Source of the DNA: Bacteroidota bacterium
GTDB lineage: Bacteria; Bacteroidota; Bacteroidia; Cytophagales; Cyclobacteriaceae
Assembly: GCA_018266435.1 (NCBI GenBank)
Contig: JAFEAL010000002.1
Span: 186,001-250,000 of the forward strand
DNA length: 64,000 nucleotides
Direction of reading: 5' to 3'
The notes under the pieces were generated by a model. The model ran no database searches, was not told the origin of the DNA, and worked only from the letters and a program-made list of their open reading frames with translations. The translations under genes and the position numbers were made by a program. Shown in pieces: positions 9,858 to 18,784 of the stretch (within the stretch, counting starts at the first letter, position 1; every line of letters begins with the position of its first letter).

Positions 9858-10496
9858 ATGAAAAATCCTGTAATCATTTTTGGGGCGAACTCCATCGGGC
9901 GTGCAGCCAAAGAGTTGTTTGAAAAAAACGAAGTGGTAGTTTATGGCTTTTTAGATGATGACAAAAAACTTCATCAACAAGAAATTGACGAGGCCGTAGT
10001 GCTCGGAGCCACTGATGATGGTGGCTTTTTGAAACTGATCGGAAAAAAATGCGAAGCGTTTGTGGCTACAGACGATAATAAATTGAGAAAGAGCCTGGTG
10101 AAAATGCTTCAAGAAATCAGGCATGTGCAGCCGGTCAATGCCATCCATCCGCAGGCAACGGTATCTTCAAAAGCGGAGATAGGCCATGGAAATTTCATTG
10201 ATGCCGATGCCCGGGTTTCGGTAGGTGCAAAAATAGGAAGTCATTGTATGATTCACGCTAAATCATTTGTAGGCGTGGAAACGAACGTAGGAGATTATGT
10301 ACAAATTGGCGCGGGGGCTCTCATTAACGCGGGGGCTACCATCGAAGACGATGTATTTGTCGGCTCGGGAGTAACCATTGTAAGTGGGGTTACCATCGGC
10401 AAAGGTGCACGCATTGGTGCGGGTTCGGTGGTAATTGCCTCCATAAAGGCGGGTGAAACAGTTTTTGGAAACCCGGCCTCCGTTATCAAAAATTAA
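9858..10496 (+). CDS. NeuD/PglD-family sugar O/N-acyltransferase
   Basis: A 212-aa protein with the two-part NeuD/PglD plan. The N-terminal Rossmann-like domain starts with IIFGANSIGRAAKELF and has the FLDDD motif near 32-36. A C-terminal left-handed beta-helix is built of hexapeptide repeats (about 95-205), such as AEIGHGNFIDADA and ATIEDDVFVGSG. These enzymes use acetyl-CoA to acetylate sialic acids or UDP-4-amino sugars for surface glycans. The substrate here is unknown because no glycan cluster surrounds it. Its stop codon directly abuts that of the convergent DUF3127 gene, with no base between them. Confidence 0.8.
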   Translation: MKNPVIIFGANSIGRAAKELFEKNEVVVYGFLDDDKKLHQQEIDEAVVLGATDDGGFLKLIGKKCEAFVATDDNKLRKSLVKMLQEIRHVQPVNAIHPQATVSSKAEIGHGNFIDADARVSVGAKIGSHCMIHAKSFVGVETNVGDYVQIGAGALINAGATIEDDVFVGSGVTIVSGVTIGKGARIGAGSVVIASIKAGETVFGNPASVIKN

Positions 10497-10847
10497 TCAG
10501 AAGGGCAAGTCATCGGTTGTGCCGGGTTCTGTCACAAACCGGTCATCGGGAGGTGGTGGTTCGTTGCTGTTGCCTTTAGAACTACCCTCTTTTCGGATTT
10601 TCCAAGCCCGCACTTCGGTATACCATCGGCCATTGTATTCTCTGCTTTCAATATTGATGGATGCGGTAATATTATCACCAATAGAAATTTTATTTTCGTC
10701 CACTTTATCACCCCACAGTGAAAGGCAAACTTTTTTTGGATATTGACCCGGTGTTTCCAATATAAACTCCTGTTTTTTCCATGTTCCGTTTTTTCCCTGA
10801 CCACTTTGCAGGGGCAGCAGGCTCACTACTATTCCGTTGATATCCAT
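10497..10847 (-). CDS. DUF3127 protein with SSB-like acidic tail
   Basis: A 116-aa DUF3127 protein; the family is Bacteroidota-centred and has no proven function. The first ~85 residues alternate strands like an OB fold (GIVVSLLPLQSGQ, KKQEFILETPG, DNITASINIESREY). A disordered Pro/Asp/Gly-rich stretch follows, ending in TDDLPF. That end resembles the DDDIPF tip of single-stranded DNA-binding protein, which docks RecQ, PriA and other repair proteins. A ssDNA-linked role is therefore plausible but inferred. It is the last gene of the acs-GNAT-DUF3127 run, 2 bp after the GNAT gene. Confidence 0.75.
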   Translation of the reverse strand: MDINGIVVSLLPLQSGQGKNGTWKKQEFILETPGQYPKKVCLSLWGDKVDENKISIGDNITASINIESREYNGRWYTEVRAWKIRKEGSSKGNSNEPPPPDDRFVTEPGTTDDLPF

Positions 10848-10849
10848 TT

Positions 10850-11362
10850 TCAGTTCAATTTTTTTTCCAAAGTAATAAAATATAAATCGGTTTTGGGAAT
10901 GCCTCCACTCAGATTATCTATCTTCATAGGTACTTTATCGCCTGTTTGCATATATCCGTTTCGGTTGTACCAGGCAATCAATTCTGTTCGGACTGAAATA
11001 ACGGTCATGTAGATCGTCCGGCAATTTTGTTTTAGTGCGTGTTCTTCTGCGGCCAACAAAATTTTTTTTCCAACTCCCTGGCTTTGTACGTCAGGGTCAA
11101 CGGCAAACATACCGAGATAAAGTTTGCTTTCGTGTTTCACCAGGCGCACACATCCAATGATTTTTCCGTTTGCACTGGCTTTTAAAATGGTAGCCCCGGG
11201 TTCATTAAAAAATTCGTGAATAGCAGATTCATCTGTTCGTGTGCCATCCAACAGATCGGCTTCGGTGGTCCAACCTTTGCGTGACGTTTCGCCCCGGTAA
11301 GCGGAGTTGACGAGTTTGTTTAATGACGGAACATCAGCCGGTGTTGCTTGTACAATTTCCAT
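10850..11362 (-). CDS. GNAT family N-acetyltransferase
   Basis: A 170-aa GNAT-fold protein. The acetyl-CoA pyrophosphate-binding loop QxxGxG is at 93-98 (QSQGVG), preceded by the beta4 strand LYLGMFAVDP. The C-terminal part WYNRNGYMQTGD is the usual GNAT beta6-beta7 region. It transfers an acetyl group from acetyl-CoA to an amine; the substrate is unknown. Its ATG overlaps the acs stop by one base (TAATG), so it is translationally coupled to acetyl-CoA synthetase. That makes control of Acs by lysine acetylation an attractive but untested idea. Confidence 0.82.
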   Translation of the reverse strand: MEIVQATPADVPSLNKLVNSAYRGETSRKGWTTEADLLDGTRTDESAIHEFFNEPGATILKASANGKIIGCVRLVKHESKLYLGMFAVDPDVQSQGVGKKILLAAEEHALKQNCRTIYMTVISVRTELIAWYNRNGYMQTGDKVPMKIDNLSGGIPKTDLYFITLEKKLN

Positions 11363-13257
11363 TATTTCAAAGCTCCGTTTTTAATTTCCTCTACCACGCT
11401 GGGGTCTAACAAAGTAGTGGTATCACCCAGATTGGAGGTATCCCGCTCGGCTACTTTCCGCAAAATCCTTCGCATGATTTTTCCTGATCGGGTTTTGGGC
11501 AAGCCGCTCACAAACTGAATCTTGTCGGGCTTGGCGATAGGACCGATAATTTTGGACACCGTATCGCGAATTTCGTTGCGCAATTTTTCTTCTTCATGCG
11601 GTTTTTCATAACAGATTACAAAGGCATAAATGCCTTGCCCTTTGATGTCGTGAGGATACCCTACCACGGCCGACTCGGCCACGGCTGAGTGCTCGTCAAT
11701 TGCACTTTCAATCTCTGCGGTACCCATGTTATGACCTGACACAATGATGATATCATCTACCCTGCCCGTAATGCGGTAATAGCCGTCTTCATCACGTTTG
11801 CATCCATCACCGGTAAAATACTTTCCGGAAAAAGTTGAAAAATAGGTGTCTTTAAACCGTTGATGGTTTCCGTAAATAGTTCGTGCCATTGACGGCCAAG
11901 GAAATTTTATCGCCAACCTTCCTTCAATGGCGTTTTCAGTAAGTTCATTTCCATGTTCATCCATCAGAGCCGGCTGTACTCCGGGCAATGGCAGCGTGGC
12001 AAAAGCCGGTTTGAGTTGGGTTACGCCTGCAATGGGCGAGATCATTATTCCGCCCGTTTCGGTTTGCCACCACGTATCTACAATGGGGCATTTGTCTTTG
12101 CCTATATTTTTATTGTACCACAGCCAGGCTTCTTCATTGATTGGCTCACCCACACTGCCCAACACGTGCAGCGAAGACAAATCATATTTCTCAACAAATT
12201 CCAGTGGTGCAGTTTGCAAAGAGCGTATGGCCGTGGGCGCAGTATAAAAAATATTTATGCGATGTTTTTCAATCACATGCCAAAACCTTCCCATGTCTGG
12301 CCAACTGGGGATGCCCTCAAACATCACGGTGGTTGCCCCGGCAGAGAGCGGACCATAAATAATGTAGGAATGCCCGGTGATCCAACCAACATCGGCTGTA
12401 CACCAATAAATCTGATCAGGCCGGTATTGAAACACTGTTCGGAAAGTATAGTTCATGCAAACCATGTAACCCCCGCACGTGTGCACCATGCCCTTGGGTT
12501 TTCCGGTAGACCCCGAAGTGTATAAAATAAAAAGCACATCTTCCGCATCCATTTCTTCAGCTTCGCTAACCGGTGAAGCTTTTTTTATTTCATCATGCCA
12601 CCATAAGTCACGAGCCGGTTTCATATTGGGGTGCGTTTGAGTGCGCTCCAGCACAATTACTTTTTCAACACTTGGGCAATGAATTAACGCTTCGTCAACG
12701 ATAGCTTTCAGCCCTATTGTTTTGTCTCCGCGAAAAGCACCATCGGCTGTGAGTACCAACCTGCACGCAGAGTCGTTAATACGGTCAACCAGCGAACCAG
12801 ATGAAAAGCCGGCAAACACTGTTGAATGAATTGCCCCAATTCGCGCGCAGCCTAACATGGCATAAGCCACTTCAGGAACCATGGGCATATAGATGCACAC
12901 GCGATCTCCTTTTTTTATACCGTGAGCCTTAAGCATATTGGCCACACGGCCTACTTGTTCAGATAGCTCCCGGTACGTGATTTTCAACGAAGGCTCATTG
13001 GGATTATTGGGTTCCCAAAGAATGGCGGTTTTATTGGATAGTGTGGGCAAATGCCTGTCAATACAGTTTTCAGTAATATTCAGTTTACCCCCGATAAACC
13101 ATTTTACTTCGGGCTTATAAAAATCCCACTCCAGCACCTTATCCCATTTCTTTTTCCACTGAAAATCTTCGGCTACTTCAGACCAAAATTTTTCGGGGGC
13201 GGAAATGCTTTCTTGGTAGGCGCGTAAATACTCAGCCGTGGAGCTTGGAATTTTCAT
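11362..13257 (-). CDS. acs: Acetyl-CoA synthetase (AMP-forming)
   Basis: Activates acetate with ATP and CoA to acetyl-CoA via acetyl-AMP. The 631 aa match the family length (about 650). The N-terminal ACAS_N region (YRAYQESISAPEKFWSEVA type) is followed by the AMP-binding P-loop YTSGSTGKPKG (about 247-257) and the motif VDTWWQTETGG. The C-terminal lid carries LPKTRSGKIMRR with Lys593, the lysine needed for adenylation and acetylated in well-studied Acs enzymes. It is first in an operon with a GNAT gene and a DUF3127 gene, and divergent from the aminotransferase gene. Confidence 0.96.
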   Translation of the reverse strand: MKIPSSTAEYLRAYQESISAPEKFWSEVAEDFQWKKKWDKVLEWDFYKPEVKWFIGGKLNITENCIDRHLPTLSNKTAILWEPNNPNEPSLKITYRELSEQVGRVANMLKAHGIKKGDRVCIYMPMVPEVAYAMLGCARIGAIHSTVFAGFSSGSLVDRINDSACRLVLTADGAFRGDKTIGLKAIVDEALIHCPSVEKVIVLERTQTHPNMKPARDLWWHDEIKKASPVSEAEEMDAEDVLFILYTSGSTGKPKGMVHTCGGYMVCMNYTFRTVFQYRPDQIYWCTADVGWITGHSYIIYGPLSAGATTVMFEGIPSWPDMGRFWHVIEKHRINIFYTAPTAIRSLQTAPLEFVEKYDLSSLHVLGSVGEPINEEAWLWYNKNIGKDKCPIVDTWWQTETGGIMISPIAGVTQLKPAFATLPLPGVQPALMDEHGNELTENAIEGRLAIKFPWPSMARTIYGNHQRFKDTYFSTFSGKYFTGDGCKRDEDGYYRITGRVDDIIIVSGHNMGTAEIESAIDEHSAVAESAVVGYPHDIKGQGIYAFVICYEKPHEEEKLRNEIRDTVSKIIGPIAKPDKIQFVSGLPKTRSGKIMRRILRKVAERDTSNLGDTTTLLDPSVVEEIKNGALK

Positions 13258-13356
13258 ACGGTTTATATTAAGGGTAGGGCAGACTCAAATTACGATTCTA
13301 TTCTGTGAAAAAACAAAAGAAATAAAATGGATTTACGGGTTACCCAAATCATTTCC

Positions 13357-13364
13357 TATTTTTG
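13357..13364 (+). promoter_or_regulatory. -7 promoter box for the aminotransferase gene
   Basis: TATTTTTG is an exact TAnnTTTG match 19 bases before the ATG at 13384. TTTAC at 13332-13336, 20 bases upstream, is a one-mismatch -33 candidate. Confidence 0.5.
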
Positions 13365-13383
13365 ACTCTCAAAATTTACCTGC

Positions 13384-14577
13384 ATGTTACTTTCTAATCG
13401 CATTAATGCTATTGAAGAATCGGCCACATTGGCCATGGCGGCTAAAGCCCGTGAGTTTAAAAACAAAGGAATCGATGTGATCAGCCTGAGCTTAGGCGAG
13501 CCTGATTTTAAAACTCCCCAGCACATTTGCGATGCTGCCAAAAGGGCGATTGATGAAGGGAAATATTTTTCTTACCCGCCTGTGCCGGGCTATCAGGATT
13601 TGCGCGAGGCCATTGCTGCCAAGTACCAAAAAGAAAACAACGTTCCTTACAAAGCAGAAAATATCGTGGTGAGCAACGGAGCCAAACAATCCATTGCCAA
13701 TGTGATGATGGCTTTACTTAACCCGGAGGATGAGGTAATTATTTTTTCTCCATTTTGGGTAAGCTACGATGCGCTGGTGAGATTAGCTGAAGCCAGACCG
13801 GTGTTGGTGAAAGGTACTTTAGAAAATGATTTCAAAGTCACAGCGGCACAGGTTGAAAAAGCTATTACTCCAAAAACCAAGGCCATCATTTTTTCTTCAC
13901 CTTGCAACCCTACCGGCTCTGTCTTTTCAAAAAAAGAACTTGAAGATATTAGTACAGTGGTACTGAAACATCCCAACCTGTTGGTAATTGCCGATGAAAT
14001 TTACGAACACATCAACTTCGTGGGCGACCAAACGAGTATTGCTTCTTTGCCCGGTATGTTTGATCGAACCATTACGGTGAATGGTTTTGCCAAAGGTTTT
14101 GCCATGACGGGCTGGCGCGTAGGCTACATTGCCGCACCAAAATGGATTGCTGACGGCAGCAACAAAGTACAAGGTCAAATCACTTCAGCCAACTGCTCTA
14201 TTTCCCAACGGGGTGCGCTGGCCGCCATCACAGGCGACCTTTCGCCTACAAAAAAAATGGTAGAAGAATATCGCAAACGCAGAGAGTTAGTTTATAATTT
14301 ATTGAAAGAAATACCGGGTGTCAAAGCTAACTACCCGCATGGTGCATTTTACTTTTTCCCCGATGTGAGTTTCTACTTTGGAAAATCAGATGGAGCCACT
14401 ACAATAAAAGACGGAGACGATTTTTGTTTGTGGATGTTGGAAAAGGGCCATGTATCGTTGGTACCGGGTGGGGCATTTGGTGAAGATAAATGTGTGCGGC
14501 TTTCGTACGCAGCTTCTGAAAAAGATTTATTGGAGGCCTTGCGAAGAATGAGAGAAATACTGGCTACGCTGAAATAA
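13384..14577 (+). CDS. aspC: Pyridoxal-phosphate aspartate aminotransferase (class I)
   Basis: A fold-type I aminotransferase of 397 aa. The features are the substrate-binding SLGEPDFKTP (36-44), VVSNGAKQ near 95-102, SSPCNPTG (171-178) with the PLP-contacting Asn, DEIYEHI (204-210), and the Schiff-base Lys237 in NGFAKGFAMTGWRVGY. This is the aspartate aminotransferase Ib type (Thermus-like), which interconverts aspartate and oxaloacetate with 2-oxoglutarate/glutamate and may also accept aromatic or prephenate substrates. The heptose kinase gene follows after 11 bp and may be cotranscribed, though the functions are unrelated. Confidence 0.9.
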   Translation: MLLSNRINAIEESATLAMAAKAREFKNKGIDVISLSLGEPDFKTPQHICDAAKRAIDEGKYFSYPPVPGYQDLREAIAAKYQKENNVPYKAENIVVSNGAKQSIANVMMALLNPEDEVIIFSPFWVSYDALVRLAEARPVLVKGTLENDFKVTAAQVEKAITPKTKAIIFSSPCNPTGSVFSKKELEDISTVVLKHPNLLVIADEIYEHINFVGDQTSIASLPGMFDRTITVNGFAKGFAMTGWRVGYIAAPKWIADGSNKVQGQITSANCSISQRGALAAITGDLSPTKKMVEEYRKRRELVYNLLKEIPGVKANYPHGAFYFFPDVSFYFGKSDGATTIKDGDDFCLWMLEKGHVSLVPGGAFGEDKCVRLSYAASEKDLLEALRRMREILATLK

Positions 14578-14588
14578 TTGCATTACTC

Positions 14589-15569
14589 ATGTCAGCCGAT
14601 CAAATTTTTAATTCATTTTCTAAACTGAATATACTCATCATCGGAGATGTCATGCTCGACAGCCACATCTGGGGTAATGTTGAGCGCATCTCACCCGAAG
14701 CTCCTGTGCCGGTTATTCAGGTAAAGAAAAAAGATTTTCGATTGGGCGGAGCCGGAAATGTGGCGGTGAATATTCATGCGCTCGGTGCATCGCCCGTTTT
14801 GTGTGCTTTGGTTGGACATGATGACGATGGCCAGCGCGTGATGCGGCTGATGCAGGAAAACGGAATGAGCCAATCCGGACTAGTTGTCAGCAAAGACCGG
14901 CCCACTACCGTGAAGACGAGAGTGATAGCCGGACATCAACACGTGGTACGTGTAGATGAGGAATCAGATCGTGAAGCAAATGCCTCCGAAGAAAATGAAT
15001 TATTGCAACGTATTGAAAAACTTTTGCCTCAATGCCAGGCGGTAATCTTTGAAGACTATGACAAAGGCGTGTTAAATGAAAAAATCATTAACCGCACAAC
15101 CGAGTTAGCTGCCCAACACTCAATCCCCACGATTGTCGATCCTAAAAAAAGAAATTTTCTTTTTTACAAAAACATAACACTTTTCAAGCCTAACCTGAAA
15201 GAACTTCGCGAGGGGTTGAAAGTAGAAGTAAATGCCGCTAACCTGAATCAGGTTCAGCAAGCTGTGAGCTTACTGAAAAACAAACTGAATGTGAGGGGTG
15301 TGATGGTCACTCTTTCTGAACATGGTGTGTATATTGATTACAACCAACAAATAAAAATCCCTGCCCATGCCCGCGAAATTGCCGATGTGTCAGGTGCTGG
15401 AGATACTGTGGTAAGTGTGGCTACCTTATGTGTAGCTCTGAAGTTAGAAACAAAAATCATTGCCGAATTGAGCAACCTGGCCGGGGGGCTGGTATGCCAG
15501 CACGTGGGGGTAGTGCCCATTGATAAAGAGGAACTGAAACGTGAAGCCGTACGCCTGGGGTTGAATTGA
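14589..15569 (+). CDS. hldA: D-glycero-beta-D-manno-heptose-7-phosphate kinase
   Basis: A PfkB/ribokinase-fold sugar kinase of 326 aa, equal to the kinase half (RfaE domain I) of HldE; the nucleotidyltransferase half is absent. The signatures are GDVMLDSHIWGNVERISPEAP (19-39), RLGGAGNVAVNI (51-62) and the anion-hole motif DVSGAGDT (266-273) with catalytic Asp272. It phosphorylates heptose-7-phosphate to the 1,7-bisphosphate for ADP-heptose and LPS core synthesis. The partner enzymes (HldC, GmhA, GmhB) are not in the window. Confidence 0.88.
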   Translation: MSADQIFNSFSKLNILIIGDVMLDSHIWGNVERISPEAPVPVIQVKKKDFRLGGAGNVAVNIHALGASPVLCALVGHDDDGQRVMRLMQENGMSQSGLVVSKDRPTTVKTRVIAGHQHVVRVDEESDREANASEENELLQRIEKLLPQCQAVIFEDYDKGVLNEKIINRTTELAAQHSIPTIVDPKKRNFLFYKNITLFKPNLKELREGLKVEVNAANLNQVQQAVSLLKNKLNVRGVMVTLSEHGVYIDYNQQIKIPAHAREIADVSGAGDTVVSVATLCVALKLETKIIAELSNLAGGLVCQHVGVVPIDKEELKREAVRLGLN

Positions 15570-15575
15570 ACCAGC

Positions 15576-16784
15576 CTAATAATCTTTGAATTGCTTTTCC
15601 AGCGGAATTTTCCGTTCTAAATCGTCAATGACTTTTTTATCGAGCGGACTTTCTTTGATTACATTATAATTCTCCCAAAACTCTTTGTTATACGATTGGT
15701 CTTGGTATTGCAAGCCATAATTACGCATCTTTTGCCACAGACCGATACGCCTGACCGGGTTAGGGTAAATATGGTTGATCAGCAGTTGCCGGTTAAGTTC
15801 AGCTTCAAATTTTAATTTTCCTGTTTTATGGTCATACCAGTTTACCTGCGACTCAACCGCGAGGTACTTCAAATAGAATTTTCCCTCAAATAACTTAAAC
15901 TCAATCGTTCGTTTAATTTTAACAAACCGGCTTTCCAGCCCGCGTTTTTTTTCTAATTTTTCCTGATGATCGTTTTCATATTCCAACCGCACGATTCCAT
16001 ACGTTTCTTTATCAACAAATACACGTAGTTTAAAATCTTTGTTTAATGTAATCACAAAAACTTCACGTCCTTCAAAGGAAGTGTTGTTATTCAATTCTAG
16101 ACTTTTAAAGAAAACATCTTCTTCCGGAAATTGCCTGTAGCGGATATTGTTGTTCAGCAATAAATCTTCCAACAGGTTGTCTTTATCAAAAAACGAAGTG
16201 AACTTATTGTCGTAGCCCAGGCTTCTTCGCACCTCCTGAAGCGCTACCCGTTCGCGGAGTTTAAACTTATTGCGTGGAGCTTGATAATTTTCATCATAAA
16301 TTTTTACCGCTGCTTCTAACAGTGAAATATAAGTGCCTCCCAGTTTTTTTACATCGCGATAAAACCCATCTAACTGAAAAGGATGCATCGGATAATTATC
16401 TTCTATTTTTGACAAGGCCAGACGAAGTACCTCACCTGCTTTCAGCGTATCAGAAATAACCACCTCTTTCAGCAGTGTGGCGGCAGCTTGCATTTCAATG
16501 AGTACTGGTTGGTTAGTTGTAACTGACCACACCGGCACTTCATAGGGCAGGTACCCCAGCATATTTACCGAAATTAAATCGTTTCGGTAATCAACAGGTA
16601 TGTGAAAATCAAATTCACCCTGTTCATTGGCTATCAGCCCAATGGGCTTGCCAATGATGCTCACGGTGGCAAAAGGTAAAACTTCTTTGGTGTCGTGGTC
16701 AATTACTTTTCCGGAGATCGTAATCTTTTGAGCCAACAAAAGATTGACCATCAATACTAACCCACAAAATAAAAAACCCTTCAT
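15576..16784 (-). CDS. CarboxypepD_reg-like secreted/outer-envelope protein
   Basis: A 402-aa protein with a signal peptide ending at LLLAQ. A CarboxypepD_reg-like Ig domain (about 20-105) follows, with the typical ISGKVIDHDTKEVLPFATVSI start and ANEQGEFDF repeat motif. The remainder is a DUF5686-like or related Bacteroidota-specific region of beta strands (TIEFKLFEGKFYLKYL, RIGLWQKMRNYG) with no recognised active site. Proteins of this build are usually periplasmic or outer-membrane associated and accompany TonB-type systems; the function is unknown. Its stop is 6 bp from that of the convergent hldA. Confidence 0.7.
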   Translation of the reverse strand: MKGFLFCGLVLMVNLLLAQKITISGKVIDHDTKEVLPFATVSIIGKPIGLIANEQGEFDFHIPVDYRNDLISVNMLGYLPYEVPVWSVTTNQPVLIEMQAAATLLKEVVISDTLKAGEVLRLALSKIEDNYPMHPFQLDGFYRDVKKLGGTYISLLEAAVKIYDENYQAPRNKFKLRERVALQEVRRSLGYDNKFTSFFDKDNLLEDLLLNNNIRYRQFPEEDVFFKSLELNNNTSFEGREVFVITLNKDFKLRVFVDKETYGIVRLEYENDHQEKLEKKRGLESRFVKIKRTIEFKLFEGKFYLKYLAVESQVNWYDHKTGKLKFEAELNRQLLINHIYPNPVRRIGLWQKMRNYGLQYQDQSYNKEFWENYNVIKESPLDKKVIDDLERKIPLEKQFKDY

Positions 16785-16916
16785 CAGCTACGAAAGTTAC
16801 GATTTTGTCAGGTTATCGTATTTTATTGAACCTTTAAAAAGTGCATTTCATCACCACTAAACGCCATTGGGCGGCATCCCAATCAATTCATTAACTTTAG
16901 AAAGCAATTTTGAAGA

Positions 16917-18035
16917 ATGAAGGCCTTAGACAGGATACCTAAAATATGGAAACAAGCCTACGGGCTGATCTGCCTTTGGTATTTTATCAACTTCACATTA
17001 AGTGCTTTGGTTGAGTGGAATTTTGTAAACCCGGCTGCTTATGTTTTGTGGAATGCCCTTTTTCTTTACGAGGCATTGTGCGTGTACATCGTTTTGATTT
17101 TTCTGTGGTCACACTGGCTATCCGATTTTAAAATAGTTGTGCAGGTTATTGGCCACGCTTTTGGGCTGGTGTTTTTTTTTCTAACCATGGGTACGCTTTC
17201 TTATTTTTTTACCGACTACATGGACGGACTTATTTACTTCGATCATTGGAAAGAATATATGCTGGGGCTGCTCAGTTGGGACGCGCTGCGTTTTCATGAC
17301 CAGTACATCATAACGGTAGGTGTGTATTATGTCATCCGCTATTTTCAAGGATTGCAAAAACAAGAACAGGAAAAGAGCGAACTCACCATCAGAAACCGGG
17401 AGATGCAAATTTCATTATTAAAATCTCAGATCAACCCACATTTCCTTTTTAATACCCTCAACTCCATCAGCACATTAGTACATTCAAGCAAGGAGCAAGC
17501 CCGCAAATTGATCACGCAACTATCTGATGTATTTCGTTATGCGCTGGATGCCCACAGCGAGCAAATGGTGGGTCTATCAAAAGAAATAGAGTTCCTTGAA
17601 AATTATGTGCGCATTCAGCAAGTGCGCTTTGACGACCGGCTGCGTTTTGAACGCGATATTGACCCCACATGCCTCAATATACAAGTACCTCCTATGATCT
17701 TGCAACCACTGGTTGAAAATTCTATTAAGTACGGCATTGGCCCCAAACCGGAAGGCGGCACTATTTCGCTGACGGTAAGGCGATCGGGCAGCATCATTTT
17801 TTTTGAAGTGAAAGACAATGGGCTTGGCACAGGTGCTAACAAAGTAATGGACGGAAGTTCGAGCGGCATTGGTATGGCCAACACTGACATGAGGTTGAAA
17901 AGTCATTTTGGATCACAGTCTAAACTGCGGGTGCGGGCCAATGAAAATGGATACGTTGTCAGTTTTTATATTCAAGACAAAGACTATACAATAACCAGCA
18001 AACTATCAGCAAAAGAATTGACTACTTATGAATAA
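16917..18035 (+). CDS. LytS-type sensor histidine kinase (pair 1)
   Basis: A 372-aa His_kinase (PF06580) family protein. The N-terminus has four hydrophobic segments (about 14-35, 44-66, 73-98, 128-142) with no large extracellular domain. A short coiled coil (145-168) leads to the phosphoacceptor box QINPHFLFNTLNS with His175. The HATPase domain follows (LVENSIKYGI, then GIGMANTDMRL). These kinases phosphorylate LytTR-type regulators. The gene overlaps its partner regulator by 8 bases, so the pair is clearly one unit. The signal is unknown; membrane state or a hydrophobic ligand is typical for this architecture. Confidence 0.92.
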   Translation: MKALDRIPKIWKQAYGLICLWYFINFTLSALVEWNFVNPAAYVLWNALFLYEALCVYIVLIFLWSHWLSDFKIVVQVIGHAFGLVFFFLTMGTLSYFFTDYMDGLIYFDHWKEYMLGLLSWDALRFHDQYIITVGVYYVIRYFQGLQKQEQEKSELTIRNREMQISLLKSQINPHFLFNTLNSISTLVHSSKEQARKLITQLSDVFRYALDAHSEQMVGLSKEIEFLENYVRIQQVRFDDRLRFERDIDPTCLNIQVPPMILQPLVENSIKYGIGPKPEGGTISLTVRRSGSIIFFEVKDNGLGTGANKVMDGSSSGIGMANTDMRLKSHFGSQSKLRVRANENGYVVSFYIQDKDYTITSKLSAKELTTYE

Positions 18036-18783
18036 CGAAAAAACAACTTGCGTAATTGTGGACGATGAAAAGCTGGCGCGTGAATTATTGCGCGAGTATC
18101 TTGAAGCATTTCCTGAAATTGAGTTAGTCGGAGAAGCTTCCAATGGAAACGATGCCGTAGCCTTGATTGACAAGCTCAACCCCACCCTGATTTTTTTAGA
18201 TGTACAAATGCCCGGCATGACCGGTTTTGATGTGCTGGATGACATCACCCACGAACCGTATGTTATTTTCGTTACTGCCTACGATCAATACGCTATACAG
18301 GCCTTTGAAAAAAATGCAGTTGACTACCTGCTTAAGCCACTTGATCACGATCGTTTCAACCAGGCTGTGCAGCGAGCTCTGAAACGGAAAAAAACAGAAA
18401 CAGCCAACATCGAAAACCTGTTGGGAGGCTTACGCCCTCAACAAACTCCGGGAAATTTTGAGTCACACGTTTTCGTGCAGAAATCAGAAAAATTATTCAG
18501 CCTCCCAGTAGATGAGATTGTACACCTGGAAGCTTCGGGCGACTATACAATCATCACAACCAAGAGCGATCAGTTTGTGAGTTCATCGGGTATTGGTAAA
18601 CTGGAAGAAATTATGAATCCCGATAAGTTCATCCGGGTGCACCGCTCAACCATAGTGAACATTCATTTTCTCAAAGAGATTGAACGCCACTTTAACGGAA
18701 GCATGGTGGTAAAAATGCAAAACGGCAAGAGTTTTCCGGTAAGCCGAACGTATGCCAAACAGATCAGGAAAAGAGTAGTTTGA
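18028..18783 (+). CDS. LytTR-family response regulator (pair 1)
   Basis: A 251-aa two-domain regulator. The receiver domain (8-125) has the acidic pair Asp12/Asp13, phosphoacceptor Asp58 (FLDVQMPG) and the conserved Lys in DYLLKPLD. The LytTR DNA-binding domain (about 150-250) shows EASGDYTII, the RVHRSTIVN motif and the closing SRTYAKQIRKRVV. LytTR proteins bind direct repeats of about 9-10 bp and often control envelope, secretion or competence genes. It is translated together with the LytS kinase just upstream. Targets are unknown. Confidence 0.92.
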   Translation: MNNEKTTCVIVDDEKLARELLREYLEAFPEIELVGEASNGNDAVALIDKLNPTLIFLDVQMPGMTGFDVLDDITHEPYVIFVTAYDQYAIQAFEKNAVDYLLKPLDHDRFNQAVQRALKRKKTETANIENLLGGLRPQQTPGNFESHVFVQKSEKLFSLPVDEIVHLEASGDYTIITTKSDQFVSSSGIGKLEEIMNPDKFIRVHRSTIVNIHFLKEIERHFNGSMVVKMQNGKSFPVSRTYAKQIRKRVV

Positions 18784-18784
18784 C

